Assembly: GCA_051744605.1 (NCBI GenBank)
Contig: JBNJDE010000018.1
Span: forward strand, 1 to 25,440
Reading direction: 5' to 3'
DNA from: Halanaeroarchaeum sp051744605
GTDB taxonomy: Archaea; Halobacteriota; Halobacteria; Halobacteriales; Halobacteriaceae
DNA length: 25,440 nt
Shown: piece by piece, positions 1 to 7,612 of the stretch
How the letters are laid out: the number at the start of each line of letters is the position of its first letter
How positions within the stretch are numbered: position 1 is the first letter of the stretch
The notes under the pieces: model-generated
Databases searched by the model: none
The model's input: the letters and a program-made list of their open reading frames with translations, nothing else
Told to the model about the DNA's origin: nothing
Translations under genes and position numbers: made by a program

Positions 1-363
1 GGAGGGGATTGTGAACCACGCCCGAGAACCTGCGCTTTGCGCAGAACCTCGGTCTGATTCAAATCCCACACCGGTTGCTCCTCGCGGAATTGCTCGGAGC
101 AACACGGTGCGGAGGGGATTTGAACCTAAGCCAGACGACCTCCTCACTTCGTTCGTCGGCTGCGACTGGCAGGGCTCAAATCCCTCTCACGTTTTCCTCG
201 TAGGTCGCTCGGAAAACGGTGAGGAGGGGATTTGAACCAGAGCAAGACATTCCTGCTCGCTCGCTTTGCTCGATGCGCGGGCTGTGACTTGCAGGGTTAC
301 AAATCCCTCTCACCGTTCTTCTCACAAGCCGTTCGAAGAAGCGGTGAGGAGGGGATTTGAACC
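1..363. repeat. Alternating array of tRNA-Ser 3'-end-derived repeats
   Basis: A 22-bp block identical to the last 22 nt of the adjacent tRNA-Ser (its copy is 342-363) recurs at 217-238 (22/22) and 105-126 (21/22), with a degenerate copy at 1-17 cut by the window edge. Between these forward copies lie reverse-oriented degenerate copies at about 58-73, 176-191 and 298-315, so orientation alternates strictly. Each reverse-forward junction folds into a hairpin: 74-81 with 96-103, 190-197 with 211-218, and 316-321 with 335-340, all with 13-14 nt loops. The units also have internal stems (22-26/48-52, 130-134/166-170, 242-246/288-292). Apparent reading frames here are by-products of the repeat. The array probably continues left of the window. 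Its origin (integration scars or a structured non-coding element) is unknown. Confidence 0.8.
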
Positions 364-425
364 CCTGAGGCTCGAAAGCCACCTGCTCTCAAGGCAGGCG
401 CGGTGGGCCGCTTCGCTACCTCACC
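342..425 (-). tRNA. tRNA-Ser (anticodon UGA)
   Basis: On the minus strand an 84-nt cloverleaf folds. It has a 7-bp acceptor stem (343-349 with 419-425) and discriminator G (342). The anticodon stem is 382-386/394-398 around a 7-nt loop that reads anticodon TGA (389-391). The extra arm is long (about 367-381), as expected for class II tRNA-Ser, and the T stem-loop is standard (350-366). No CCA is encoded, as is usual in Archaea. A weak TATA-like AT-rich stretch lies at about 449-458 on its 5' side. The 3' end is the parent of the repeat array at 1-363. Confidence 0.93.
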
Positions 426-592
426 ACGATTTCACCTATCGTCCGGCCATTCTAAGGCCTATCGATTGCTCGCGTTTCGATTCTGGTGCCGGACAAATAT
501 CGGATAATTCGTACAATCGACCTGAAGCGGAACTTATCGCCCATACGTTCGCCGATTTGTGGGACAATCGATGGAATATTGGCTCGAAACGA

Positions 593-600
593 TTATTTAT
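593..600 (+). promoter_or_regulatory. TATA box of the gene at 625
   Basis: The sequence TTATTTAT ends 25 nt before the ATG at 625. This is the classical archaeal spacing for a leaderless transcript, and it argues against the upstream in-frame starts at 559, 571 and 604. Confidence 0.6.
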
Positions 601-624
601 CAAATGTTGGTCGGTACTAGACGT

Positions 625-837
625 ATGGTGAAATCGACGCTCGAAACGATCGACGATCTTTTGGAAGCATCGATCGCCGAAACGGGGGATACCGAGGTTC
701 ATTACAAACTTCGGAGCGCGCGACAACTCCTCTCCGTGGTCGAAGACCGGCGGGAGAGCCTCGACGAACTCGTCGAGGAATCCGTCGAGGACGAGGCGTT
801 ACTCGACAACCTCCGTGATTTGGGGTATCTGGAATAG
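625..837 (+). CDS. Small acidic helical protein, function unknown
   Basis: The product is 70 residues, strongly acidic and predicted almost wholly helical, with heptad-like Leu/Ile spacing (for example LETIDDLLEAS near the start and LDELVEESVEDEALLDNL near the end). This would suit a small dimeric or partner-binding protein. I do not recognise a family. No Cys, membrane segment or DNA-binding motif is visible. The start at 625 was chosen from the TATA box at 593-600; in-frame GTG/ATG codons at 559, 571 and 604 lie at or before that box and would be untranscribed. The gene is convergent with the DUF2064-like gene that ends at 927. The 89-bp gap carries a run of ten G (871-880). Confidence 0.65.
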   Translation: MVKSTLETIDDLLEASIAETGDTEVHYKLRSARQLLSVVEDRRESLDELVEESVEDEALLDNLRDLGYLE

Positions 838-926
838 TCTCACTCGCCGATGACGCCGTTTCGTGATGGCGGGGGGGGGGATTCTTCTCGTCGATGGCGG
901 GTCCGACACGGGGATTCGTCGCCGAC

Positions 927-1685
927 CTACCGACTGTCTCTTTCCGAGACGACCAGGTCGCCGTCTTCGACCCGCAGCCCCAGTTCGTCGACGGCGGCGG
1001 TCGTGTGGGTCGCGACCCGTTTGTCCGCCATCTGTCGTGCGCGAAGGAGCGAGACGACCGTTTTGAGGTCCCGTGGCGTGGCGACGACCTCGCGTCTCCG
1101 GACGAAGTCGGCGGCGTAGCCATCCTCGACGGTCCTCGAGACCACGTTCTCGATGGGGACGCCGTCGAAGATATCCGCGAAGTCGATCGGTTCCTTGAAA
1201 CCCGCGAGGAAGACGTCGCCGTCCGCTGCCGGGCCGACGACCGTCTCGCTCCGACGGAGTTTGATCGCCGCCTGGTCGATGACCGACCGTTCGATGAAGG
1301 GGACGCGGTGGTCGACGAAGACCGCAGAGGTCTCGCCCTCGTCGCGGAGGAGGTGGGTGATCGCGTTTCCGATCCTGGCGGAGGGGGTCGATCCGACCTG
1401 CACTTCGTACCGGACCTCGGTCAGGTCCTCCGCGTCGAGGACCCGGGCTGCGACCGAACGGATCTCGGCTTCGGGGTTGCCGTCCTGGCCGTCGGGGAGC
1501 ATGTCCTGGGTTGGATAGTTCACGAGGACGTCGACGTTCGCCTCCGCGGTCACGGCGAAGAAATCGGTGAGCATGGCCTCGTAGAGTGTGACGCCGTCGG
1601 CGGGAGACAACGCCGTTTCCTCGACGACGTTCGGCAGGACGACCCCCTCTCTCGGCGGGTCGACGAGCGCGACGACGACGGTCAC
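927..1685 (-). CDS. DUF2064-like nucleotide-diphospho-sugar transferase-fold protein
   Basis: The product is 252 residues with the outline of a GT-A/MobA-CofC-like fold. It has an N-terminal beta strand (VVVALVDPP), a 'VDHRVPFIE' segment at about 124-132 where family members carry a metal- or nucleotide-binding acidic/proline loop, then 'GPAADGDVFLAGF' at about 151-163. That last segment matches the GPA-DGG-YYL-G signature of DUF2064/TIGR04282 proteins and CofC. The substrate cannot be read from sequence. Relatives include putative glycosyltransferases and nucleotidyltransferases, and the usual second Gly of the DGG signature is Asp or Val here, so activity is uncertain. It is transcribed divergently from the small membrane protein at 1804. 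An AT-rich element near 1748-1754 lies about 65 nt upstream, so a short leader or a slightly different start is possible. Confidence 0.7.
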   Translation of the reverse strand: MTVVVALVDPPREGVVLPNVVEETALSPADGVTLYEAMLTDFFAVTAEANVDVLVNYPTQDMLPDGQDGNPEAEIRSVAARVLDAEDLTEVRYEVQVGSTPSARIGNAITHLLRDEGETSAVFVDHRVPFIERSVIDQAAIKLRRSETVVGPAADGDVFLAGFKEPIDFADIFDGVPIENVVSRTVEDGYAADFVRRREVVATPRDLKTVVSLLRARQMADKRVATHTTAAVDELGLRVEDGDLVVSERDSR

Positions 1686-1773
1686 CGCGATGCACCTCCG
1701 CTCTGCGGACGGGGAGCGAACATGGTGGGCCGTCGGGCCCGTATCGCCTTTAACTGCGCGGGTTCCGGGCGGA

Positions 1774-1781
1774 TTTATCTA
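1774..1781 (+). promoter_or_regulatory. TATA box of the small membrane protein gene
   Basis: TTTATCTA lies 23 nt before the ATG at 1804, which fits a leaderless transcript and supports that start over longer in-frame versions. Confidence 0.55.
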
Positions 1782-1803
1782 TCCGCCGGCCGAACGGCGA
1801 CGC

Positions 1804-2004
1804 ATGCGACTCGTTCCCGTACTCGCGGTGCTCGCAACGTTCGGTATCGCCGTCTGGGCCATCGAGGTGGCGCTCGCGTTGCCCCCTGCCCTCACGTTCT
1901 CGGCCGGGGCCTCGCTATCGCTCGGCGTCGTTGCACTGGTGATGGTCGCCATCGTTGGAACGGGGATCGTCGCTTCGCGGTCGACTGCGACTCCCTACTG
2001 GTGA
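1804..2004 (+). CDS. Small two-helix membrane protein, function unknown
   Basis: The product is 66 residues. Two hydrophobic segments (about 3-20 and 36-57) are joined by a short Pro/Ala loop, and a basic-polar C-terminus ends in PYW. No catalytic motif is visible. Its stop overlaps the tail of the convergent acyl-CoA synthetase-like gene by 10 bp (1995-2004), a compact 3'-to-3' overlap. The start is set by the TATA element at 1774-1781. Function is unknown. The sequence looks like many haloarchaeal small membrane proteins, and composition alone gives no role. Confidence 0.65.
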   Translation: MRLVPVLAVLATFGIAVWAIEVALALPPALTFSAGASLSLGVVALVMVAIVGTGIVASRSTATPYW

Positions 2005-3746
2005 TCGCCGAGGTCGAGGCTAGCGTCCGTCACGCCGACCCCGCTCTCGGATGCGCGTACCGTGGCGTCGACGGTGTCGACTGCCGAGAAGGCCACCGGG
2101 ATGGCGGCGATCCGGAGAACCGCGTCGACCAGGGTATCGACGTCGACGGCCTCCGTTCCGCGGGCCCCCTTGAGCAACTGGGATGCTCGGAGATCGTCGA
2201 ACATCGACCGGACCTCGTCCTCGCTGGTGGGGCTGACTCGGAGGGCAACGTCGTTCAGAACCGCGGCGTACTCCGCTATCCCGACGGCGACCACCGGTCC
2301 GACGTGGGGGAGATCACGGGCGACGACCGAGACGTCGACGCCGTTCTCCGGACGGTCGCCGGTGAGTCCCGCGGCCGCGAGGACAGCGCGGGCCCCGTCA
2401 CCGGCATCGATGGCGGTGCTGACCTCGCCGACCGGTATCGGGGCGGACGATGCGGGTTCCGTCTCGCGTCGTGTCGCCGCGTCTCGCTGGTCGGCCAGGG
2501 CGCTCAACACCGCCACCGCCTGGAACGGGTCGAAGTAGTTCGGAATCCCGACGGCCCGCAACCGGGAGGCGGCTGCCTGGGTGCTCTCGCCGCCCATGAG
2601 CGCGGTGACGACCGGCGATTCGTGCTCCGATCGCGCCGACGCGACGTTCTCCGCCATCTCCTCGAAGGTGAACAACGGGTTCGGCGCCGAGATGACGACC
2701 GCTGCGTCGACGTCCTGGTCGGTCAGTACCGCGTCCAGGACGTCGCTGAACACGTCGATATCGGAGTCCGCGAGCAGATCGAGTGGATTACGGGCGTAGG
2801 CCCGGTCGGGAATGGCGGCCTCGAGTCGTTCGACGGTCTCCTCGGATAGTTCGGCCATCGAGAGCCGAGAGACGCCCACCGCGTCGGTTGCCATCACCCC
2901 CGGCCCCCCAGCGTTCGAGACGATGACGACGTCGTCGCCCGCTGGAAGCGGTTGTTCGGCGAGAGCGGGGGCGAGGTCGAGCAACCGGTCGACGGAATCG
3001 ACCCGCAGGACGCCAGCCTGTTCGAGAACCGCGTTCCGGACGTCGGCTGGATCGATCGTCCCGAGCGAACCGGCGTCGATGGGTTCGTCCACACACGCCC
3101 ACTTCGGCGCGTGGACGACGAGTGCCATTCCCGACGAGAGCGTCGATGCCGCCTGGTAGAACGATCGGTCGATGCGTTCGGGGCGAGCGAGGACGACGCT
3201 GGTGTCTTCGTCCGCCTCGAAGGCAGCGATGGCGTCCGCCGGGCGGACCGTGGCGTGACGGCCGGTCGCCAGAACCGTCGAGAAGCCGATCTCGCGATGC
3301 GTCGCTTCTGCGACCAGCGAGCGGATCGTCTGTGGGTCCTCGCCGACGAGGGCGATAGCACCGCTCTCGACCGCATCGTCGACGTTCGCCTGGAGACCCA
3401 GGTCGGGGACGACGAGGGCTGCGTCTGGACCAATGAGGTCGACGTCGCCAGCGGTGGCGACCTCGACGAGTTCGAACCAGCGCGGGTCCTCGACCGGGAC
3501 CGTGACGAGAACGCTTCCCACATCGTTGTCGACGAGTGTGGCGACCGTCGACTCGATGCCGGTCGTCGTGGTGACGATGGCGAGGTCGGTGCCGACGAAC
3601 CAGTCGTGCCGACCGATCTCGGCCAGCGTCTTCGGGTCGAAGGTCTTCGACTCGCCGATGGCGGACGCGGCCACGGCTGGGTCGTCCGGACCGACGACGC
3701 TCACCCGGTTCGGGGACAGGAGGGAATCCAGTGCGGTATCTCCCAT
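1995..3746 (-). CDS. Degenerate ADP-forming acyl-CoA synthetase-like protein
   Basis: The product is 583 residues and resembles ADP-forming acetyl/acyl-CoA synthetases (CoA-binding, CoA-ligase and ATP-grasp parts in one chain, usually about 700 residues). Clear family landmarks are 'NAGGPGVMATDA' (278-289), the 'NPLDLL' segment (320-325), and a C-terminal stretch resembling the end of the ATP-grasp part (about 475-580, 'VALRVSP' and 'LLKGARG'). Several catalytic parts are missing. The N-terminal CoA-binding domain is shortened and lacks its glycine-rich loop. The SHTG segment with the phosphorylated His is replaced by 'DAGSLG' (224-229). The nucleotide-binding half of the ATP-grasp domain is gone. 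The frame is intact, so this looks like a maintained pseudo-enzyme or a remodelled regulatory protein rather than a pseudogene. The start at 3746 is where homology begins; the open frame extending further upstream is the shadow of aroC. Confidence 0.75.
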   Translation of the reverse strand: MGDTALDSLLSPNRVSVVGPDDPAVAASAIGESKTFDPKTLAEIGRHDWFVGTDLAIVTTTTGIESTVATLVDNDVGSVLVTVPVEDPRWFELVEVATAGDVDLIGPDAALVVPDLGLQANVDDAVESGAIALVGEDPQTIRSLVAEATHREIGFSTVLATGRHATVRPADAIAAFEADEDTSVVLARPERIDRSFYQAASTLSSGMALVVHAPKWACVDEPIDAGSLGTIDPADVRNAVLEQAGVLRVDSVDRLLDLAPALAEQPLPAGDDVVIVSNAGGPGVMATDAVGVSRLSMAELSEETVERLEAAIPDRAYARNPLDLLADSDIDVFSDVLDAVLTDQDVDAAVVISAPNPLFTFEEMAENVASARSEHESPVVTALMGGESTQAAASRLRAVGIPNYFDPFQAVAVLSALADQRDAATRRETEPASSAPIPVGEVSTAIDAGDGARAVLAAAGLTGDRPENGVDVSVVARDLPHVGPVVAVGIAEYAAVLNDVALRVSPTSEDEVRSMFDDLRASQLLKGARGTEAVDVDTLVDAVLRIAAIPVAFSAVDTVDATVRASESGVGVTDASLDLGDHQ

Positions 3747-3787
3747 GAATTGTCGTGAACGTCGGACCGGGTCCCCTAACTCGTTTG

Positions 3788-4945
3788 CTATTCGTCCGCG
3801 TCGCGTGGGATACTGGGGTGGTAGTCGGTGTCGTACTCCCCGACCCGACCGTCCAGCCGGTCGGGATTGAGACGGCCACCGAGGAGCATGAAGTCGACCA
3901 GAGTGATGGCCAGGACCGCCTCGACCACCGGGACGGCGCGTGGCGGGAGGACGGGGTCGTGTCGCCCGGTCACCTGCACCGTCTTCTCCTCGCCGGTCTC
4001 CCAGTCGACCGTCTGCTGTTCTTTCGGAATCGAGGTCGGTGCGTGGAGGGTGACTTCGCCGTAGATCGGTTGTCCAGTCGTGATGCCTCCCTGGACCCCG
4101 CCGTGGTCGTTCTCGGCGGGGACTGGATCGCCAGACTCGTCGAAGGTCCACTCGTCGTTCCGTTCGATGCCCGCGTACTCCCTGGCCTCCCGGCCAAGGC
4201 CGAACTCGAAGGCCGTCGTCGCGGGGATGGCCAGCATACCCTGGCCGAGTCGTGCCTCGAGGCTGTCGAAGCGCGGGGCACCGAGGCCACGGGGGACGCC
4301 ACGCGTTTCGAAGTAGACCGACCCCCCGATGGAATCGCCCTCACGCTGGTACTCCTCGACGCGCTCTCGCATCTGCTCGGCGGTCTCGGGGTGGGCACAG
4401 CGGACGACGTTGTCGTCTGCGTGCTCTTGTATCTCCTCGAAACTGACCGATGGTGCCTCGATGTCGTCGATCTGGTTGACGTGCGCGGCGACCTCGACGT
4501 CCTGGGTCGCGAGGATCCGCTTCGCGATGGCGCCCGCGGCGACCCAGTTGGCCGTCTCTCGGGCCGAGGAGCGGCCGCCACCGCCCCAGTTCCGGGTGCC
4601 AAACTTCGCCGAGTAGGTGAAATCGCCGTGGCTCGGGCGGGGTGCGGTGATGAAGGGTTCGTACTTCCCCGATCTCGCGTCCTTGTTCTGGATCGTCAGG
4701 CCGATCGGCGTTCCGGTCGTCACGCCGTCCTGGAGACCACTCCTGATGCGTACCGCGTCGGGTTCGTCGCGGCTGGTGGTCATCTTCGATTGCCCCGGCT
4801 TTCGCCGGTCGAGTTCGCGCTGGATGTCCGCCTCGTCGAGTTCGAGGCCGGCCGGGACGCCGGAGACGACGACGCCCATCGCCGGGCCGTGGCTCTCGCC
4901 GTAGGTCGTCAGCTGGAAGAGGCGGCCGAAACGGTTGCCGTTCAT
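3788..4945 (-). CDS. aroC: Chorismate synthase
   Basis: The product is 385 residues, a full-length chorismate synthase. The enzyme makes chorismate from EPSP by anti-1,4-elimination and needs reduced FMN. Visible signatures are 'TTYGESHG' at 13-20 (family signature 1), 'RNWGGGGRSSARET' in the middle (FMN/substrate binding with its Arg residues), and 'NDHGGVQGGI' in the C-terminal third. The ATG at 4945 was chosen because the family begins with MNGNxFG and because a TATA-like CCTAAATG lies 24 nt upstream (4969-4976). aroC therefore probably has its own promoter although it lies only 63 nt downstream of aroA on the same strand. Its product follows AroA in the shikimate pathway and feeds chorismate mutase (aroQ at 15.4 kb). 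Confidence 0.97.
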   Translation of the reverse strand: MNGNRFGRLFQLTTYGESHGPAMGVVVSGVPAGLELDEADIQRELDRRKPGQSKMTTSRDEPDAVRIRSGLQDGVTTGTPIGLTIQNKDARSGKYEPFITAPRPSHGDFTYSAKFGTRNWGGGGRSSARETANWVAAGAIAKRILATQDVEVAAHVNQIDDIEAPSVSFEEIQEHADDNVVRCAHPETAEQMRERVEEYQREGDSIGGSVYFETRGVPRGLGAPRFDSLEARLGQGMLAIPATTAFEFGLGREAREYAGIERNDEWTFDESGDPVPAENDHGGVQGGITTGQPIYGEVTLHAPTSIPKEQQTVDWETGEEKTVQVTGRHDPVLPPRAVPVVEAVLAITLVDFMLLGGRLNPDRLDGRVGEYDTDYHPSIPRDADE

Positions 4946-4968
4946 TGTGAGTGCATCTGCGCGCGGCA

Positions 4969-4976
4969 CATTTAGG
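4969..4976 (-). promoter_or_regulatory. TATA-like element of aroC
   Basis: CCTAAATG (minus strand) sits 24 nt before the aroC start. A 6-bp inverted repeat GTTGCA/TGCAAC (about 4979-4995) lies between it and the end of aroA and could be an aroA 3' hairpin. Confidence 0.5.
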
Positions 4977-5008
4977 TGTTGCAGTCGGTGCAACCGACAT
5001 CCCCGCAC

Positions 5009-6292
5009 CTACTCGTCGACCGTCGCGCCCAGATCGTAGAGGACGTCGAAGAAATCGGGGAAGGAGACGTCGACGTGTTCGGCGCCAGCGATGGTCGTCT
5101 CGCCATCGGCGACGAGCCCTGCCACGGCGAGGGACATGACGATCCGGTGGTCGGCCCGACCGTCGACACGCGTTCCGTCCAGGTCGCTCTCGCCACCGTG
5201 GATAGTGAGCACGTCCCGTTCCTCTTCGACGGTGGCCCCCATCGCGGTCAGTTCCTCGGCCATGGCCGTCACGCGGTCCGTCTCCTTGTACCGGACGTGC
5301 TCGCAGTTCTCGATCCGCGTCGTTCCGTCGGCGACTGCCCCAAGCACCGCGATGGTCGGGAGCAGGTCGGGCGTGTCGCCGACCTCGACCGTCGTCCCTG
5401 ACAGGGCGGAGCGCCTCACGCGAACGACGCCGTCGGCCTCGTTCCACTCGATGTCAGCCCCCATGTCATCCAGGATATCGACGATGGCCGTGTCCCCCTG
5501 CGGATTGGGGAAGGCACCGGTGACGACGACCTCGTCGTCGCCGGCCACCGCTCCTGCGGCGAGCAGGTACGAGGCCGACGAGAAGTCGCCGGGAACGGTG
5601 TACTCGCCGTCCGTCGGCTCGTAGAACTGCTCGCCGGGGACCGAATACCCAGCGCTCGTTCGGCGGGCCGTCACCCCGAACGCCGAGAGGACGTCGAGGG
5701 TGATGTCGACGTACGGCGAGGACTTGAGATCCGTCGTCAACGAGACGTCCACGCCCTCGTCGGTGACCGCCCCCGCCATGAGCAGGGCGGTGATGAACTG
5801 CGAGGAGACGTCGCCGGGGATCTCGACGGTTCCCCCGGTGATCGGCCCGTCGACGACGAGCGGCGCCTGCCCGTTCCGGCGGGTGCTGCGAGCCGTGCCA
5901 CCGAGCTGGGCGATGGCGTCGAGGAGCGGTCCGTGCGGTCGCGAGCGAAGCGATTCGTCCCCCGTGAGGACGGTCGTTCCATCGGCGAGCGCTGCGGCCG
6001 CGGTCGTGAGTCGGATCGTCGTTCCGCTGTTGGCACAGTCGATCACGGTCGCCGGGACCGCCGGTCGCCCGTCGAAGCCCTCGATATCGAGCACCCCATC
6101 CCGATTCGTGACGCTCCCGCCGAAGTGCTCGACCGCGCGTATGGTGGCGCGCGTGTCCGCGCTGACGAGCGCCTGGCGGACCAGCGCCCCCTCGGCGTAG
6201 CCCGCCGCGAGGATGGCGCGGTGGGTGAAACTCTTCGACGGCGGGGCACGGGCTCGGCCCGCGACCGTCGACCGTGTGACGGTGATGTCCAT
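5009..6292 (-). CDS. aroA: 3-phosphoshikimate 1-carboxyvinyltransferase (EPSP synthase)
   Basis: The product is 427 residues and spans the complete family. The enzyme joins shikimate-3-phosphate and phosphoenolpyruvate to give EPSP. Visible motifs are 'APPSKSFTHR' (about 16-25, the phosphate-binding Lys-Ser), 'CANSGTTIRL' (equivalent of the GNAGT PEP-binding loop), 'SLRSRPHGPL', 'SSQFITALLMA', 'DLLPTIAVLGA' with the catalytic Asp, 'RYKETDR' and 'DHRIVMSLAVAG'. This start (MDITVTRS) fits the usual N-terminus and has a TATA-like element about 25 nt upstream (6317-6323). The frame stays open for over 1 kb further upstream, but that is antisense to the M24 peptidase and not real coding. The gene is divergent from the peptidase, with 78 bp between the starts, so the two promoters lie back to back. 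Confidence 0.97.
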   Translation of the reverse strand: MDITVTRSTVAGRARAPPSKSFTHRAILAAGYAEGALVRQALVSADTRATIRAVEHFGGSVTNRDGVLDIEGFDGRPAVPATVIDCANSGTTIRLTTAAAALADGTTVLTGDESLRSRPHGPLLDAIAQLGGTARSTRRNGQAPLVVDGPITGGTVEIPGDVSSQFITALLMAGAVTDEGVDVSLTTDLKSSPYVDITLDVLSAFGVTARRTSAGYSVPGEQFYEPTDGEYTVPGDFSSASYLLAAGAVAGDDEVVVTGAFPNPQGDTAIVDILDDMGADIEWNEADGVVRVRRSALSGTTVEVGDTPDLLPTIAVLGAVADGTTRIENCEHVRYKETDRVTAMAEELTAMGATVEEERDVLTIHGGESDLDGTRVDGRADHRIVMSLAVAGLVADGETTIAGAEHVDVSFPDFFDVLYDLGATVDE

Positions 6293-6316
6293 GGCGGTGA
6301 CTGCGACCGGTGCCCT

Positions 6317-6347
6317 CAATAGGGTTCCGGAGACGGAGGGATTTTGG
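6317..6347. promoter_or_regulatory. Back-to-back promoters of aroA and the M24 peptidase
   Basis: The 78-bp gap holds a minus-strand TATA-like CCTATTGA (about 6316-6323, 24 nt from the aroA ATG) and a plus-strand ATTTTGG (6341-6347, 24 nt from the ATG at 6371). Only 17 bp separate the two boxes, so the two pre-initiation complexes could interfere. Confidence 0.5.
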
Positions 6348-6370
6348 TCGACGGAGGCGCTCCTGGGTGT

Positions 6371-7543
6371 ATGGACATCGATCTCACGCGACTCGACGAG
6401 GCGCTCGCCGACCGCGGTCTGGACGGGCACCTCCTCGACGCGGACGCGACACTCGCCGATCAGCGCTACCTGTCCGGCTTCGACGCACCGGACCCGTTTC
6501 TCACGCTCTACACCCCCGAGCGGACCGCGCTCCTCGTCTCCTCGATGGAGTACGGGCGCGCCCGGGTCGAGAGCCGAGCGGACGACGTCCGGCAGTTTCC
6601 CGATTACGACCGGCGGGACCTCGTCGACGAGTACGGATCGACGGAGGGGCGGGCCCGGGCCATCGTCGCCTTCCTCGCGGAGTTCGACGTGGCGTCGGTA
6701 TCGACCAACGCCCGGTTCCCACTGCAAACGGCCGACCACCTGCGTGACCTGGGCGTGCGGGTCGAGCCGGACGCGGCGGACGCCGTCGAACGGACGCGCG
6801 CGGTCAAGTCCGAGACGGAGATAGCGTACATCCAGGAAGCCCAACGGGCCAACGAGGCGGCGATGGCCGAAGCGGAACGACTTATCGCCGAGGCCGCGGT
6901 CGACGACGGCGTCCTCCAGGTGGACGGCGAACCGTTGACGAGCGAGCGGGTCCGGCGGGCCATCGAGACGACGCTGCTCGAACACGGCTGTGCCCTCGAC
7001 GAGACAATCGTCGCCTCGGGTACCGACGCCGCCGTACCCCACGACCGCGGTAGCGGGCCCATCCACGTCGACGACCCCGTCATCGTCGACATCTTCCCCC
7101 GGGACAAGACGACGCGCTATCACTCCGACATGACGCGAACGTTCCTTCGCGGAACGCCGAGCGACGAGATAGCCGAGTTCCACGAACTGACCCGGGCGGC
7201 GAAGGCGGCCGCCCTCGACGCCGTCGAACCCGGGGTCACCGGCGAGGCGGTCCACGATGCGGTGTGCGACGTCTACGAGGAGGCCGACTACCCGACGCTG
7301 CGAACAGACGAGGGGACCGACCGCGGCTACATTCACAGCACCGGTCACGGCGTCGGCCTCGAGGTCCACGAGCGGCCGCGGATCGGTCGCAACGGCGAGG
7401 AACTCGAACCCGGTCACGTCATCACCATCGAGCCTGGGCTGTACGACCCCGCCATCGGCGGCGTCAGAATCGAGGACATCGTGGTCGTGACCGAGGACGG
7501 GTACGAGAACCTGACCGACTACCCCGAGGATCTGGTCGTCTGA
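6371..7543 (+). CDS. M24 family metallopeptidase (Xaa-Pro dipeptidase-like)
   Basis: The product is 390 residues. It has an N-terminal creatinase/prolidase-type domain (about 1-150) and a C-terminal pita-bread catalytic domain. The five metal ligands of the family are visible: Asp in 'VIVDIFPRD' (about 241), Asp in 'HSDMTRTF' (about 254), His in 'STGHGVGLEVHERP' (about 325), Glu in 'TIEPGLY' and Glu in 'RIEDIVV'. The family hydrolyses dipeptides or N-terminal Xaa-Pro bonds in the cytosol, most likely in peptide turnover. The exact substrate is not readable. The start at 6371 is set by the TATA-like box 24 nt upstream. No signal peptide is visible. The gene is followed after 69 bp by a separate promoter and gene. 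Confidence 0.92.
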   Translation: MDIDLTRLDEALADRGLDGHLLDADATLADQRYLSGFDAPDPFLTLYTPERTALLVSSMEYGRARVESRADDVRQFPDYDRRDLVDEYGSTEGRARAIVAFLAEFDVASVSTNARFPLQTADHLRDLGVRVEPDAADAVERTRAVKSETEIAYIQEAQRANEAAMAEAERLIAEAAVDDGVLQVDGEPLTSERVRRAIETTLLEHGCALDETIVASGTDAAVPHDRGSGPIHVDDPVIVDIFPRDKTTRYHSDMTRTFLRGTPSDEIAEFHELTRAAKAAALDAVEPGVTGEAVHDAVCDVYEEADYPTLRTDEGTDRGYIHSTGHGVGLEVHERPRIGRNGEELEPGHVITIEPGLYDPAIGGVRIEDIVVVTEDGYENLTDYPEDLVV

Positions 7544-7582
7544 GACGCCACGGCAGGTGATTCAGTACTGTGACGGCACACC

Positions 7583-7588
7583 TTTTTG
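7583..7588 (+). promoter_or_regulatory. TATA-like element of the ThDP-enzyme gene
   Basis: A TTTTTG core ends 25 nt before the ATG at 7613. It decides for this start over an in-frame codon at 7586, which lies inside the box itself. Confidence 0.5.
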
Positions 7589-7612
7589 ACGGCCCCCACC
7601 GCACCATCGACC

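Noticed and set aside
1..363. CRISPR-like array
   Set aside because: The repeats are tRNA 3' ends in alternating orientation, the spacers are themselves palindromic and related, and no cas gene is near.
11..631. Short reading frames across the tRNA array (for example 11-235, 266-631)
   Set aside because: They are translations of the tRNA-derived repeats and of the tRNA itself, and the encoded peptides repeat the same GFEP-type phrase because the DNA repeats.
894..2849. 651-codon plus-strand open frame
   Set aside because: It is antisense to the DUF2064-like and acyl-CoA synthetase-like genes and crosses the small membrane protein gene; long antisense frames are expected at this GC content.
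3747..4151. N-terminal extension of the acyl-CoA synthetase-like gene
   Set aside because: The extension overlaps aroC in another frame, is Arg/Pro-rich and lacks any family similarity; homology begins at 3746.
6293..7417. N-terminal extension of aroA
   Set aside because: It is antisense to the M24 peptidase, and the EPSP synthase fold begins at 6292 behind its own promoter-like element.
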